A stretch of 64,000 nucleotides of DNA, from assembly GCF_963576675.1 (NCBI RefSeq), contig NC_088912.1, forward strand, positions 100,903,895 to 100,967,894. The letters run 5' to 3'. Below the pieces are notes generated by a model, which made no database searches, was not told the DNA's origin, and worked only from the letters and a program-made list of their open reading frames with translations. A program made the position numbers and the translations under genes. This document shows positions 21,601-34,409 of the stretch, one piece after another. How positions within the stretch are numbered: the first letter of the stretch is position 1; every line of letters begins with the position of its first letter. Source of the stretch: Euphorbia lathyris (lineage: Eukaryota > Streptophyta > Magnoliopsida > Malpighiales > Euphorbiaceae).

Positions 21601-24600
21601 TGAAAGACCTATCGGGTATGGCAAAGAAGTGTTGAGTAAGACCATGCGGGATAGGCAAATCATGAGATATCTCGATTATATTATATTGTGGGGATTGATA
21701 CATATGGGGATTATCTCTCGGATGGATACGGTTTGTGAAATATTTATTGAGATACGATTTATGAAGTATTTATCGAGATATGATTTTTGAAGTATTTATT
21801 GATATACGATTTGTGATGAATTTATTAATATACAGTTGATGAAGTATTTTATTAAAATACAGTTTATTGATATACGGTTTATGAAATATTTATTGAGATA
21901 CAGTTTATGAGGTATTTATCTAAATACGATTTATGAAGTATTTTATCGTAATACGATTTATGAAGTATTTATTGATTTACGGTTGATTTGAGTAAATGGT
22001 TAATTACGAACCTATTTATTTTGTATAGTTGAGATTTTAAACAAATAAAATATATATAGCTATTTTGGATATGAGTTTTATATTAAGTATTTTAATACAG
22101 TGATTTACGTTTTGACTATGTGTGGTATTTGAGTAATGATAGCAAGCTTGATATTTTAAATTGCATATTTGGATAAAGGTACTATTTTGAGTATTTTATT
22201 ATGGTTTAATCCATAAAAAGATCATTTTTAAGAATATGAATTTTATGTGATGCATTTTGAGAATTTAAAATATATATATATAGTTATTTTGAGTATAAGT
22301 AATTTATGTAGTTGATAATTGCTTACTGAGATTTTTGTCTCACGTTTTAAATGTTTTAATGTTTTAGGTGAGAAAGAGCAAGGTATAGGAGAAGTTACTG
22401 GTTGATAGACAAAGTTAAAGTGTCAAGTCATTGACTTTGTCCTTAGTTAGGACATTTGCCTCTCATTTGGAGATTTGATTGTATTGGGTAATATTTTAGG
22501 ACTTGAATGTAATAGAAATATGGATTTATTTTATAATATATCTAAAGGAATTCTTGAAAAGTGTGATATTTATAATATTTGGATAATTTGGAGACTAGTA
22601 AGTGTTGATTGTGATCTTTCTATTTTCACGCCCGATGCCGATTGAGGTCGTTTTGGGTCGGGTGTGACAGTTTGGTATCAGAGCCCTAGGTTAAATTCTT
22701 CGGACCTAAGGTTGATAGTAATTGAGGAATATTGATATTTGGTGATACCTAATAAATAATTGATAGTGATTGAGGAATATGAATATTTGGTGATAGCTAA
22801 GAAATAATTGATAGTAATTGAGGAATATGGATAATTGGTGATAGTTAAGGAATAATTTGAAATTTTTGAGGATTTGAGTAACTAGTTAGTAGACATCCTA
22901 ATACACATTGTGGTCGGTGTGATTTTGATTTGGAGATTCCTACATAGGGTTCGACCTAGGCAGATTATGGTGGTGGGTTTGAGGTTTTAATGTGTTTTTC
23001 TCTCAATTAGTGCTAAAGTAAGTAACTATCAACTATCCTTTTGAGTCTTTATGTATATATATGTATATATAACTCTATATTTTTTAGAAAACTGAATTTT
23101 TGTGGTGATTTTTGACATGCATTTGATTAATTGAAGTTTTTATGAATTAGTTTTTAACATGAGCTTAAAGTTAAGTTCAAGTAATTATATATGTATTTGC
23201 ATGTCAATTTCAACCTATAATATATGTTTATGTATACATGATTTGAGTTTGGTTTTGATGAACTTAGTATATTTGATTAATATTTGTGTAAGATTTGATA
23301 TTTTAAAGAGTAAATGAGTGGTTTTCTATAAATTTATTTCTCAAGGTAAATTTGAGTTTTAATTAAAGGTTGTTAAAATATTAATTTTGATGAAATTATG
23401 ATTTATTGCAATAAACTCCATATATGATGATTATGTGTTTATTTTTAAGAAATTGAAGTTAGTATTGATAATATATTTTTAAATTATTTATTGGTGATTT
23501 TAGTACAATTATGGTTTATGATTGAATATTTTGGAAATTGACTGAGAAAAGTACTTGGAAACTTTATGATGTTGATTTATGATATATTTTTTATTTTAAG
23601 TTATATTATGAAATTATAATGTTTTTAGTATCAATCAAGAGTAATCCGGATAGGTGGCTTTAATTAAAGTCCGTATTTAGTGAGAAATACGGCATGTGTA
23701 CACATTTGAAAGACCTATCGGGTATGGCAAAGAAGTGTTGAGTAAGACCATGCGGGATAGGCAAATCATGAGATATCTCGATTATATTATATTGTGGGGA
23801 TTGATACATATGGGGATTATCTCTCGGATGGATACGGTTTGTGAAATATTTATTGAGATACGATTTATGAAGTATTTATCGAGATATGATTTTTGAAGTA
23901 TTTATTGATATACGATTTGTGATGAATTTATTAATATACAGTTGATGAAGTATTTTATTAAAATACAGTTTATTGATATACGGTTTATGAAATATTTATT
24001 GAGATACAGTTTATGAGGTATTTATCTAAATACGATTTATGAAGTATTTTATCGTAATACGATTTATGAAGTATTTATTGATTTACGGTTGATTTGAGTA
24101 AATGGTTAATTACGAACCTATTTATTTTGTATAGTTGAGATTTTAAACAAATAAAATATATATAGCTATTTTGGATATGAGTTTTATATTAAGTATTTTA
24201 ATACAGTGATTTACGTTTTGACTATGTGTGGTATTTGAGTAATGATAGCAAGCTTGATATTTTAAATTGCATATTTGGATAAAGGTACTATTTTGAGTAT
24301 TTTATTATGGTTTAATCCATAAAAAGATCATTTTTAAGAATATGAATTTTATGTGATGCATTTTGAGAATTTAAAATATATATATATAGTTATTTTGAGT
24401 ATAAGTAATTTATGTAGTTGATAATTGCTTACTGAGATTTTTGTCTCACGTTTTAAATGTTTTAATGTTTTAGGTGAGAAAGAGCAAGGTATAGGAGAAG
24501 TTACTGGTTGATAGACAAAGTTAAAGTGTCAAGTCATTGACTTTGTCCTTAGTTAGGACATTTGCCTCTCATTTGGAGATTTGATTGTATTGGGTAATAT

Positions 24601-27600
24601 TTTAGGACTTGAATGTAATAGAAATATGGATTTATTTTATAATATATCTAAAGGAATTCTTGAAAAGTGTGATATTTATAATATTTGGATAATTTGGAGA
24701 CTAGTAAGTGTTGATTGTGATCTTTCTATTTTCACGCCCGATGCCGATTGAGGTCGTTTTGGGTCGGGTGTGACAGTTTGGTATCAGAGCCCTAGGTTAA
24801 ATTCTTCGGACCTAAGGTTGATAGTAATTGAGGAATATTGATATTTGGTGATACCTAATAAATAATTGATAGTGATTGAGGAATATGAATATTTGGTGAT
24901 AGCTAAGAAATAATTGATAGTAATTGAGGAATATGGATAATTGGTGATAGTTAAGGAATAATTTGAAATTTTTGAGGATTTGAGTAACTAGTTAGTAGAC
25001 ATCCTAATACACATTGTGGTCGGTGTGATTTTGATTTGGAGATTCCTACATAGGGTTCGACCTAGGCAGATTATGGTGGTGGGTTTGAGGTTTTAATGTG
25101 TTTTTCTCTCAATTAGTGCTAAAGTAAGTAACTATCAACTATCCTTTTGAGTCTTTATGTATATATATGTATATATAACTCTATATTTTTCAGAAAACTG
25201 AATTTTTGTGGTGATTTTTGACATGCATTTGATTAATTGAAGTTTTTATGAATTAGTTTTTAACATGAGCTTAAAGTTAAGTTCAAGTAATTATATATGT
25301 ATTTGCATGTCAATTTCAACCTATAATATATGTTTATGTATACATGATTTGAGTTTGGTTTTGATGAACTTAGTATATTTGATTAATATTTGTGTAAGAT
25401 TTGATATTTTAAAGAGTAAATGAGTGGTTTTCTATAAATTTATTTCTCAAGGTAAATTTGAGTTTTAATTAAAGGTTGTTAAAATATTAATTTTGATGAA
25501 ATGATGATTTATTGCAATAAACTCCATATATGATGATTATGTGTTTATTTTTAAGAAATTGAAGTTAGTATTGATAATATATTTTTAAATTATTTATTGG
25601 TGATTTTAGTACAATTATGGTTTATGATTGAATATTTTGGAAATTGACTGAGAAAAGTACTTGGAAACTTTATGATGTTGATTTATGATATATTTTTTAT
25701 TTTAAGTTATATTATGAAATTATAATGTTTTTAGTATCAATCAAGAGTAATCCGGATAGGTGGCTTTAATTAAAGTCCGTATTTAGTGAGAAATACGGCA
25801 TGTGTACACATTTGAAAGACCTATCGGGTATGGCAAAGAAGTGTTGAGTAAGACCATGCGGGATAGGCAAATCATGAGATATCTCGATTATATTATATTG
25901 TGGGGATTGATACATATGGGGATTATCTCTCGGATGGATACGGTTTGTGAAATATTTATTGAGATACGATTTATGAAGTATTTATCGAGATATGATTTTT
26001 GAAGTATTTATTGATATACGATTTGTGATGAATTTATTAATATAGAGTTGATGAAGTATTTTATTAAAATACAGTTTATTGATATAAGGTTTATGAAATA
26101 TTTATTGAGATACAGTTTATGAGGTATTTATCTAAATACGATTTATGAAGTATTTTATCGTAATACGATTTATGAAGTATTTATTGATTTACGGTTGATT
26201 TGAGTAAATGGTTAATTACGAACCTATTTATTTTGTATAGTTGAGATTTTAAACAAATAAAATATATATAGCTATTTTGGATATGAGTTTTATATTAAGT
26301 ATTTTAATACAGTGATTTACGTTTTGACTATGTGTGGTATTTGAGTAATGATAGCAAGCTTGATATTTTAAATTGCATATTTGGATAAAGGTACTATTTT
26401 GAGTATTTTATTATGGTTTAATCCATAAAAAGATCATTTTTAAGAATATGAATTTTATGTGATTCATTTTGCGAAATTTAAAATATATATATATAGTTAT
26501 TTTGAGTATAAGTAATTTATGTAGTTGATAATTGCTTACTGAGATTTTTGTCTCACGTTTTAAATGTTTTAATGTTTTAGGTGAGAAAGAGCAAGGTATA
26601 GGAGAAGTTACTGGTTGATAGACAAAGTTAAAGTGTCAAGTCATTGACTTTGTCCTTAGTTAGGACATTTGCCTCTCATTTGGAGATTTGATTGTATTGG
26701 GTAATATTTTAGGACTTGAATGTAATAGAAATATGGATTTATTTTATAATATATCTAAAGGAATTCTTGAAAAGTGTGATATTTATAATATTTGGATAAT
26801 TTGGAGACTAGTAAGTGTTGATTGTGATCTTTCTATTTTCACGCCCGATGCCGATTGAGGTCGTTTTGGGTCGGGTGTGACAGTTTGGTATCAGAGCCCT
26901 AGGTTAAATTCTTCGGACCTAAGGTTGATAGTAATTGAGGAATATTGATATTTGGTGATACCTAATAAATAATTGATAGTGATTGAGGAATATGAATATT
27001 TGGTGATAGCTAAGAAATAATTGATAGTAATTGAGGAATATGGATAATTGGTGATAGTTAAGGAATAATTTGAAATTTTTGAGGATTTGAGTAACTAGTT
27101 AGTAGACATCCTAATACATATTGTGGTCGGTGTGATTTTGATTTGGAGATTCCTACATAGGGTTCGACCTAGGCAGATTATGGTGGTGGGTTTGAGGTTT
27201 TAATGTGTTTTTCTCTCAATTAGTGCTAAAGTAAGTAACTATCAACTATCCTTTTGAGTCTTTATGTATATATATGTATAATAACTCTATATTTTTCAGA
27301 AAACTGAATTTTTGTGGTGATTTTTGACATGCATTTGATTAATTGAAGTTTTTATGAATTAGTTTTTAACATGAGCTTAAAGTTAAGTTCAAGTAATTAT
27401 ATATGTATTTGCATGTCAATTTCAACCTATAATATATGTTTATGTATACATGATTTGAGTTTGGTTTTGATGAACTTAATATATTTGATTAATATTTGTG
27501 TAAGATTTGATATTTTAAAGAGTAAATGAGTGGTTTTCTATAAATTTATTTCTCAAGGTAAATTTGAGTTTTAATTAAAGGTTGTTAAAATATTAATTTT

Positions 27601-27780
27601 GATGAAATTATGATTTATTGAAATAAACTCCATATATGATGATTATGTGTTTATTTTTAAGAAATTGAAGTTAGTATTGATAATATATTTTTAAATTATT
27701 TATTGGTGATTTTAGTACAATTATGGTTTATGATTGAATATTTTGGAAATTGACTGAGAAAAGTACTTGGAAACTTTATG
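18678..27780 (+). repeat. Tandem array of ~2.1-kb LTR-leader units, block 1 (4 complete + 1 truncated)
   Basis: Each unit consists of LTR sequence from about its position 400 to the TGTGACA end, then PBS and 222-bp leader. LTR ends fall at 18455, 20563, 22669, 24775 and 26881, giving periods of 2108, 2106, 2106 and 2106 bp. The units are nearly identical by eye, apart from small changes such as TA-repeat length and GGATCGGG to GGGTCGGG. The last unit is cut at 27780. The short frames recurring in each unit (66, 71 and 64 aa) are LTR noise, not genes. Confidence 0.95.
27772..27780. other. Block duplication junction with 9-bp microhomology
   Basis: AACTTTATG is shared by the LTR unit (GGAAACTTTATGATGTTG in intact units) and the pentanucleotide satellite (GTAACTTTATGTAACATA, for example at 5743, 5942 and 5998). 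At this point the sequence switches from LTR array to satellite, and the whole upstream block order restarts. Confidence 0.88.
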
Positions 27781-28306
27781 TAACATACTATAACGTAACG
27801 AAATATAATGTAATGTATTGAACGTAGCATACCATAAGATACTGTAATGTAACGAAACGTAACGCGTAACGTAACGTAACACAACATAACGTAACGTAAC
27901 ATAACGTAAGGTACAACAATGAGACGTACAGTAACGAAACATACATAACGGAATGAACAGTAACGTAACATAATGTAACGTAATTTAAGGTAACATAGTG
28001 TACTGTAACATAAGAAAACTTTACTGTAACAAAAATTAACATAACATAATATAACGTAACGTAAAGTAACATAACGCAACTTAACATAACGTAAGGTAAC
28101 ATAAAGTAGTAACGTAATATAACGTAACATGACGTGACGTAACGTGACGAGACGTAACGTGACGTAACGTGACGAGACGTAACGTGACGTAACATGACTT
28201 TACGTAACGTGACATAACGTAACGTGACATAATGTAATATGACTTTACGAACGTGACGTAACGTAATGTAACTTAAGTAACATTCTGTAACGTAACATAA
28301 TTGTTA
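27781..28306. repeat. Pentanucleotide TAACG-type satellite, block 2 copy
   Basis: A diverged, shorter version of the 5.5-7.9 kb satellite. Its beginning aligns best with the satellite at about 5998, and its end (AAGTAACATTCTGTAACG, then ATTGTTAATCGAGA) matches 7900-7935. It lacks the pure TGACG runs and the 430-bp higher-order units, so roughly 1.4 kb is missing relative to block 1. Confidence 0.9.
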
Positions 28307-28661
28307 ATCGAGACATTATATTATATTATATTATATTATTATTGTTTTCTATAGAAAATAATTAACATAATTGTTAATCCAAGCACCATGAATGATTTAA
28401 AAAATAAAAAACACTATGAATAATCATTGTACAATCTAATCTATTAGTAACTAATATACCTTACTAAATTTTCATTCAATTAAATGTTGTGGGTTTTTTT
28501 ATTCTATTTATTAAACGCGGATTCATCAACAACCCACGAATTATTAGTTTTATGAATTATTATTAAATGTTATAGTTGTTTTACATGGATAGAACTCTCC
28601 ATTTTCTTCACTTTGGCCATTATCTATGTAACGGCTGCTCGATCCATCTTATTACTTGGGG
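28307..28661. other. AT-rich spacer with empty Stowaway site
   Basis: Counterpart of 7923-8560. TATTAGTAACTAATATACC at about 28442-28460 is the uninterrupted version of the Stowaway insertion site at 8058. No gene. Confidence 0.6.
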
Positions 28662-28819
28662 AGAAATTTTATAATGGACCGGATGTCATGGACCCAACTA
28701 ATGAAAAAAGAGAATTATTCTACCTCATTGGGAGATAATTGTTGTAAGAAAAGAAAGTGCACAATTATCACGTTTCTACTGGTAAAGGTCAAGTGGACCG
28801 AGACCGTAGTATAATTTCT
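28662..28819. mobile_element. Short MITE-like insertion, private to block 2 (158 bp)
   Basis: The start AGAAATTTTATAATGGACC and the reverse complement of the end AGAAATTATACTACGGTC form imperfect inverted repeats. The insert is bounded by CTTGGGGAG and GGTGGGGAG, a probable decayed 9-bp duplication. Block 1 has a single ACGTGGGGGGAAATC here (about 8556). Family not certain. Confidence 0.65.
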
Positions 28820-29336
28820 GGTGGGGAGAAATCAAATTAATGAAAATCCTTCCAAATTTTCATTGCAAATTTGTGTTCCACTAATACATCCCGCCTTAAT
28901 TTGTTCACGAAATATATAAGTATTATTTTTATTTGGTTCATTCGTAGTTTTGCATAAAAACTGCAGATTTTGTACAGATTAAACCAAAGGTATGACAACA
29001 ATCCCCTACATCTTCTCTGTGATTTGTTGATCAATATTGAATGAATTGCATTTCTAAATCAAATTATATTGTTTATTGTTACTTATTTTTCGAGGTGAAA
29101 TCTATGATAAACTCCAAAATTATCCAATGAAGTTTTGATATTCAAGTTGAATTTTAAGGTATTACTTTCAAATCTTCAGCAATTCAATTTTACTTGTTTG
29201 CTGGCTATATATTTTTATTGACTTATGCTTAGTCTTCTGGTTTTTAATATTTTACTTGGAATAAGAATATCTGGATATCTTTTTCATTTTCTTTGGTTAC
29301 TCTTGCATTTCTTTGTATATTATCTTGAAAGTGTTG
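28820..29336. other. Spacer homologous to 8560-9068, no confident gene
   Basis: Keeps the minus-strand frame (RRDVLVEHKFAMKIWKDFH) seen at 8472-8678 in block 1, but with a different C-terminal side because of the MITE insertion. Function unknown. Confidence 0.35.
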
Positions 29337-29345
29337 TTTAATTTT

Positions 29346-29996
29346 GGCTTAATAGACAAATAACCCCCTGAACTTGTTCAAATGTTGCAACTGCCCCCCA
29401 AACTTTCAATTGTAACAACTTATCCCTCAAACTTGTCCAATTGTAAAACATAACCCCTCAAACTTGTCCAAAACATAACCCCCAAATTGGGATTTTTTAC
29501 CCCGTACTTGAAGTAACCGTAAAAACGTTTCACCGGATTCGTATCACGCCATGAAATCTTCAATGGAGCTATTTCTCCACATAAACACCTTTTCACCCCA
29601 TAATATCCCAAAACTTTGAATCAAAAAATCACTAAAAAACAAATAGGAATAACAAAAGGAAGAAGAAGAATAATGGATGATTTCTGATTTACCGTTAGGT
29701 TGAAGAATAAATTGAAGAATTGGGGATTTGGTTACTTAAATACTGATCTTTTTGGGTCCAAAGATCTGATTATCACATTCCACGAGCATTGCAGCTTTTG
29801 TATTTCATGTGTTTCTTCAATTGCAGTCCATGTCAGCAATTTGAGGTTCTGTTTTACAATCGAACAAGTTTGAGGGGTTATGTTTTACAATTGAGAAGTT
29901 TGAGGGGTAAGTTGTTACAATTGAAAGTTTGGGGGGGGGGGGGGGGGGGCAGTTGCAACATTTGGACAAGTTCAGGGGTTATTTGTGTATTAGGCC
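29346..29996. mobile_element. MULE-type MITE, 651 bp, private to block 2
   Basis: The ends GGCTTAATAGACAAATAACC and the reverse complement of the right end (GGCCTAATACACAAATAACC) match, and the inverted repeats continue about 100 bp through CCTCAAACTTGT motifs. TTTAATTTT flanks both sides (29337-29345 and 29997-30005). The block 1 locus at about 9060 has one TTTAATTTT and no insertion. The right arm contains an unbroken run of 19 G (29931-29949). Confidence 0.93.
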
Positions 29997-30005
29997 TTTA
30001 ATTTT

Positions 30006-30300
30006 TGTAGACCACAGACGATTTTTAAAATGATGTCCAAGACTTTATTAGATGTGAAGCTTCACTTTGGAGATACTGAACATATGTTTTTTAGATAGAT
30101 TTATCAATAAAATGTAATTTTAAACACTCTATATCAATAGTATTTGGTTTATATTTGTTGTTTGGGACAAATGATTCTTCTGTTTGAATGATTGTTCATA
30201 ATACTTTATGAATATAAATGCATCTTGTTGTTATGATTTTTCTATGATTGTCATGGTTGCTAATTTGAAACTAAAAATTACATATTCACATTGTTAATAT
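30006..30300. other. Spacer homologous to 9070-9395
   Basis: Contains the copy of the exon-like stretch (ATGATGTCCAAGACTTTATT at about 30029) seen in block 1. No confident gene. Confidence 0.35.
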
Positions 30301-30562
30301 TATTCATCTTCAACTATAAGTTTAAAATTTATAGCTAATACATAACTTATGGCTATGATTTTTGCAAGCTTATGGCTTTGACATACGAATATTTGTCGCA
30401 AAGAAGTTAATTTCATTAGCTACAAATATTGTTAAAACTAGCTAAAGTATTTTGTAGCTATTTAAATTAATATTTTCATTGCAATAGATAATACTAATTT
30501 AGTCACAAACTCTTTTACTCTAGCCACAATTTTACCCGTGGCTATAGATGTTATTTGTAGTA
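30301..30562. mobile_element. CACTA-like subterminal region abutting BAHD pseudogene (block 2)
   Basis: TAGCTA / TAGCCAC motifs in both orientations, shorter than in block 1. It ends TTATTTGTAGTAG at about 30551-30563, nearly a CACTA terminus, exactly where the BAHD homology begins. Confidence 0.45.
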
Positions 30563-31313
30563 GTTATGAGCCACAAGGATTGGGCATGTTTTACTTGAAA
30601 AATATGTTTTCGAGTTCGGATTCAAACCCGAGAAGCTTAAAACCTCCACAAGTAATAAGGGATATCGAAAACTTAGTACGAGCGAACTATGAGCTTTCGC
30701 GACAAGACATAACCAATCTCCGACGGAAACTTGTTTCTAACCATAACCAAAAAAAAGTAGAAGATTCAAAGCGTATGCATTTGTCATCATTTGTTCGTTC
30801 CTATGCTTACGTAATAGTAACCATTGTTAAAGCAAAACATTTGGAAAGAGAAGGAAAAGTGGGATTCAGATTTGTAGCCGAATGTAGATCCCGTTTGAAC
30901 CCTCCATTACCGACTCGGAAACTGTGTCATCGGAAGCATAGGATTGGTCGATAGGGAAACATTCCTTGATAAAAATGTGACTGCCTCTGTCGCCAATGAT
31001 CTTAGCCATCATAAAAGGGTTAGAGATGGGAGTGAAGAACATGAGTGTTGAGCGAGAAATTGAACAAACTTTGAAATTAAAAAACATTATGCAGGTTGCT
31101 GATGTTGTGATCGGAGTTGCCGGGTCACCTCGGTTTGAGATTTATGGAATAGATTTCAGATGGGGAAAACCGAAAAAGATCCAAGTTGTATCCATAGATT
31201 GCGACATATTAATCTCTATGGCGGAGTGTAGAGATTAAAATGGAGGATTGGAGGTTGGTTTAGCTTTGAAAAAGAGTGAAATGGAGATGTTTACATGGGC
31301 TAAATATATGTAA
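30563..31313 (+). pseudogene. 5'-truncated BAHD acyltransferase pseudogene (block 2)
   Basis: Same truncation point as the pseudogene at 9779, and matches the gene at 34410 from about residue 214 to the stop. It lacks the HxxxD half. Unlike the block 1 copy, the first segment (30538-30954) is still open through EPQGLGMFYLKN, without the TAA stop. The YFGNC region is destroyed by the same 8-bp deletion at about 30916, a GATAGGG stop follows at about 30951, and further indels occur at about 31009 and in the tail near 31293. DFGWGKP is DFRWGKP, as in its sister. The shared lesions show the common ancestor was already a pseudogene. Confidence 0.92.
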
Positions 31314-32045
31314 GGTAAATGAAATAAATTAAATTTAGAGTTAGATAATTAATTCTAGCTTATTGTATCAGTTAAATTAAAAAAATAAATGTATCTTGCA
31401 AGCATTATTTTTCATTTTAATGAAGTATGATATTCATCTTCCTATTTTTCGTGTTTTTATTTTTCCAAAAGATAGATGAGGAGCGTAAAGCTATTTACAT
31501 CACGAGGGATCGAAAATAAAATGCGGAAGGATCACTTGTAGTACTGGATCAAAATTGATTAACAAAGAATTCTCAAAGTTTGCACAAATTGGAAGATAAT
31601 CTTTCACAATTCTAACACCCCATCTCAAGTTGAGGATGGTAAGTGTCATGGAACCAATTACACTAAAAGCTCAAGCTGATAGTTAAGCCCAATCATTCAG
31701 TGGTCCGGTAAGAATATGTACAAGTTGAACACTACTAGTCATATAAGGTGTAGATATGAGACCATTTATCTGTCGTCGAACCAATTGAATTAAAAGATCA
31801 ATCTTATAATTAAGGCTCAGTCATAGATTATATATTAATCTCTGACACACCCCTCACGTAAATGTCCATTGGGCTTGCAGCGTGCATAACACAAGTCCAT
31901 CCCATCATGTGTTTTTAATTCCACAAATTAATGGTATTGTCAGGACTCGAACCCTCGCCTATTTGGTTGTAGAGGCTCGGATACCATGTCATGGAACTAA
32001 TTGAACTAAAAGCTATTTGTTCTTTGACTCATAAATTTGATTACG
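31314..32045. mobile_element. BAHD 3' flank plus LTR/PBS-like remnant (block 2)
   Basis: Homologous to 10525-11140. About 75 bp present at 31655-31730 are absent from block 1. A degraded PBS-like CATGGTATCCGAGCC (minus strand) lies at about 31974-31990. No gene. Confidence 0.4.
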
Positions 32046-32835
32046 TGGTGACTGCTGTTGAAGAATCAAATGATATAGAGACTATGTCTGTAGATCAACT
32101 CTTGGGTTAAAGAAGAAAAAAAAAAGCAATGTGAATGATAAAGAAGAAGGAAAGCAATTTGTAGGTGGATATGGAAGAGGAAGAGGAAGATCACGAGGTA
32201 GAGGCCGTAGCTGGAATCGTGGATATAATGGAAGAGATAGAGGTGGCAGAAATTTGCACAATAATGAAGCAACAAATTATCGACAATGGAATGGAAGAGG
32301 ACATGGTAGAGGCAATCATTTGCAAGGCCGCAGAAATAATTGGCATGGTCGTGATAAATCTTATGTGCAATGTTATAATTGTCAAGGATTTGGACATTAT
32401 GCTGCAGAGTTTAAATCTGATTCTTATAAAGATGAACAGACAAACTTTGTCGAGGTTGAAGATGAAGAGTCAACTTTGTTAGTGACATGTAGCAAAAATC
32501 AAGAAATGAGCAAGGAGTCCTAGCATCTCGACTCAGGAGCAAGCAATCACATAACTGGAAATAAAGAACTTTTTAAGCTTGATGAATCTAAGAAATGAAG
32601 TATTTCTTTACGTGACAAAACAAAAGTTCCAGTCATGGAGAGCGGTGAATGGCTTACAGATACAAGGCTGGGAATGACTCAATGGTTTTCACTTCGCTTA
32701 CCCATACCCTTCCTCTCCTCTCTTTCAACTGAGAAAGAAGGACCGATTATCAAACTGGAAAATGGAGATCATCAATATATTTTTCATGTTTATTATGTTC
32801 CAGTTTTGAAATCCAATATTTTGTGGATTGGACAA
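32046..32835 (+). pseudogene. Ty1-copia gag-protease fragment (block 2)
   Basis: Same region as 11145-11850: an R/G-rich gag tail (RGRGRSRGRGRSWNRGY), a zinc knuckle CYNCQGFGHYAAEF with the same Cys-to-Phe loss, then a TGG-to-TAG stop just before the LDSGASNHITGN protease motif. After ESGE, a block of about 100 bp (about 32649-32748) with no counterpart in block 1 interrupts the frame before KLENGDHQYIFHVYYVPVL resumes. Non-functional. Confidence 0.87.
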
Positions 32836-32839
32836 TCCC

Positions 32840-33362
32840 AAACTCTTACTCTTTTATTTTTTAATTACTCGTACTCGTTCATTACCCTAATGAGTATAGT
32901 TTTTCATCCCATACCCGTCTTATTTAATTCGCAGGTACCCGCGAGTACCCTTACCCGTTAAGAATCAATAAATAAAACAAAAATTATTATAAATTTAACA
33001 AAGTATAAATTTAATAAATCATCTATCTAAAAATTGAACAAATTGAACCTTAATTAATAAGAATATATTAGCTTAATGGTATTATTCGAGGGTTAAAAAC
33101 AAAAGGTCGGGGTTCAAATCTCACGTCTTACATCTAAAAAATAATGATATTTATTAAGATATAAAAAATTTATAACGGGTAACAGGTACCGGGTACCCTG
33201 GAGGGTATTCCGATACCCGTCTCATTACCCTAACGGATAATGGTTTTGATCTCATACCTGTCCTCCTTTTATACAGGGTACAGGTAGTCTCCTTAGGGTC
33301 AGATAGTATCGAATACCCGCGGGTACAGTATTCGTTGCTGTCCCTATGTAAGATCAGTGGTC
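32840..33362. repeat. GGGTACC-rich dispersed repeat with SINE-like head (block 2)
   Basis: Copy of 11855-12362. The Pol III A-box-like TAGCTTAATGG and B-box-like GGTTCAAATCT are retained at about 33069-33121. Confidence 0.45.
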
Positions 33363-33952
33363 GAGTCTGATGTAATCGTTAATTCTAATTAATACAATTT
33401 TCCTTAGTTGAAAAGAAAACAACCCAATATTTATTAATATTATAATCTAATATATTTCTCGTTATAAATAATATTTCAATTTCAATCATGATTATTTTTT
33501 TCTTTTTAGTTGTTTAGTTAAGGTATGCGGGTCCAAATTGTATTAATGGGTTACTTTCTTTTAAATAATAATACTTTCTCATAATAATAATAATAACAAT
33601 AATAATAATTGATCTATTATGTATTATCAATTTCTGTAATTTCATCACATAGTATAGTAATGGTAATTGATTTATATTTAATTTAGTAATCGAATATTGA
33701 TTCAGTTATTTTGTAAAAATATTGATTTAATCGAAGATGAATCTAAATTTATATATAAATAAAAATAAATTAAAAAATAATAATAATGTATTATTAGATC
33801 TTAAGGTCTAATTGAAAATTTTAGTTAAAATAGTTCCTTCAAAAATTCAATATAATAAACTTATCTCCTATTTATATTTTATAATAAAAAATATTTGTCT
33901 CTTGGAAATTTGGAAAAAAAAAATTCTTTGTTTGTTTGTATCATATGTGGTG
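33363..33952. other. AT-rich intergenic region, no gene seen
   Basis: Homologous to 12363-12967. The single TTTTAAAAA at 33953-33961 is the empty site of the block 1 MULE-MITE. Confidence 0.5.
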
Positions 33953-34284
33953 TTTTAAAAATGAGTGCAGATGGTAGTTTAGGTGGGAAGTTTTACAGTA
34001 CGAACTCAATTTTTCAAATCAACATTATAAATCGATTTTTCGATTCATCTAAGCGCCTCCAAAGAGACCGAGATAATTCTTTTAAAAAAACTGATTCCTT
34101 TTTTTTCTGAATGAAAAAAAAAACTGATTCCTAAAGTTTATATAAAAAATTTCAATTTGAAATAACCTATATCTGAAAAAAAAAAAAAAAACGACCTAAA
34201 ACTATTAAATGCTAGTTAGAAACTGTGTCTACCTGGCTAAGTAGAAAGTTCATGTGTCCTACCTACATAAACTTTACAGATTTT

Positions 34285-34285
34285 A

Positions 34286-34330
<45 letters not shown>

Positions 34331-34331
34331 C
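34285..34331. repeat. (ATT)n microsatellite upstream of BAHD pseudogene copy
   Basis: Shorter counterpart of 13651-13740, without the ATC extension. Confidence 0.9.
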
Positions 34332-34409
34332 TTGCCTAAACTTTTATGGATAATAAATATGAACTCAAGCAATGATATAAATTGTTAATCCACAATTGAA
34401 CTACAAGTC

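Noticed and set aside
18678..27780. Regularly spaced repeats as a CRISPR array
   Set aside because: Units are about 2.1 kb and nearly identical throughout, with no spacers, in plant nuclear DNA.
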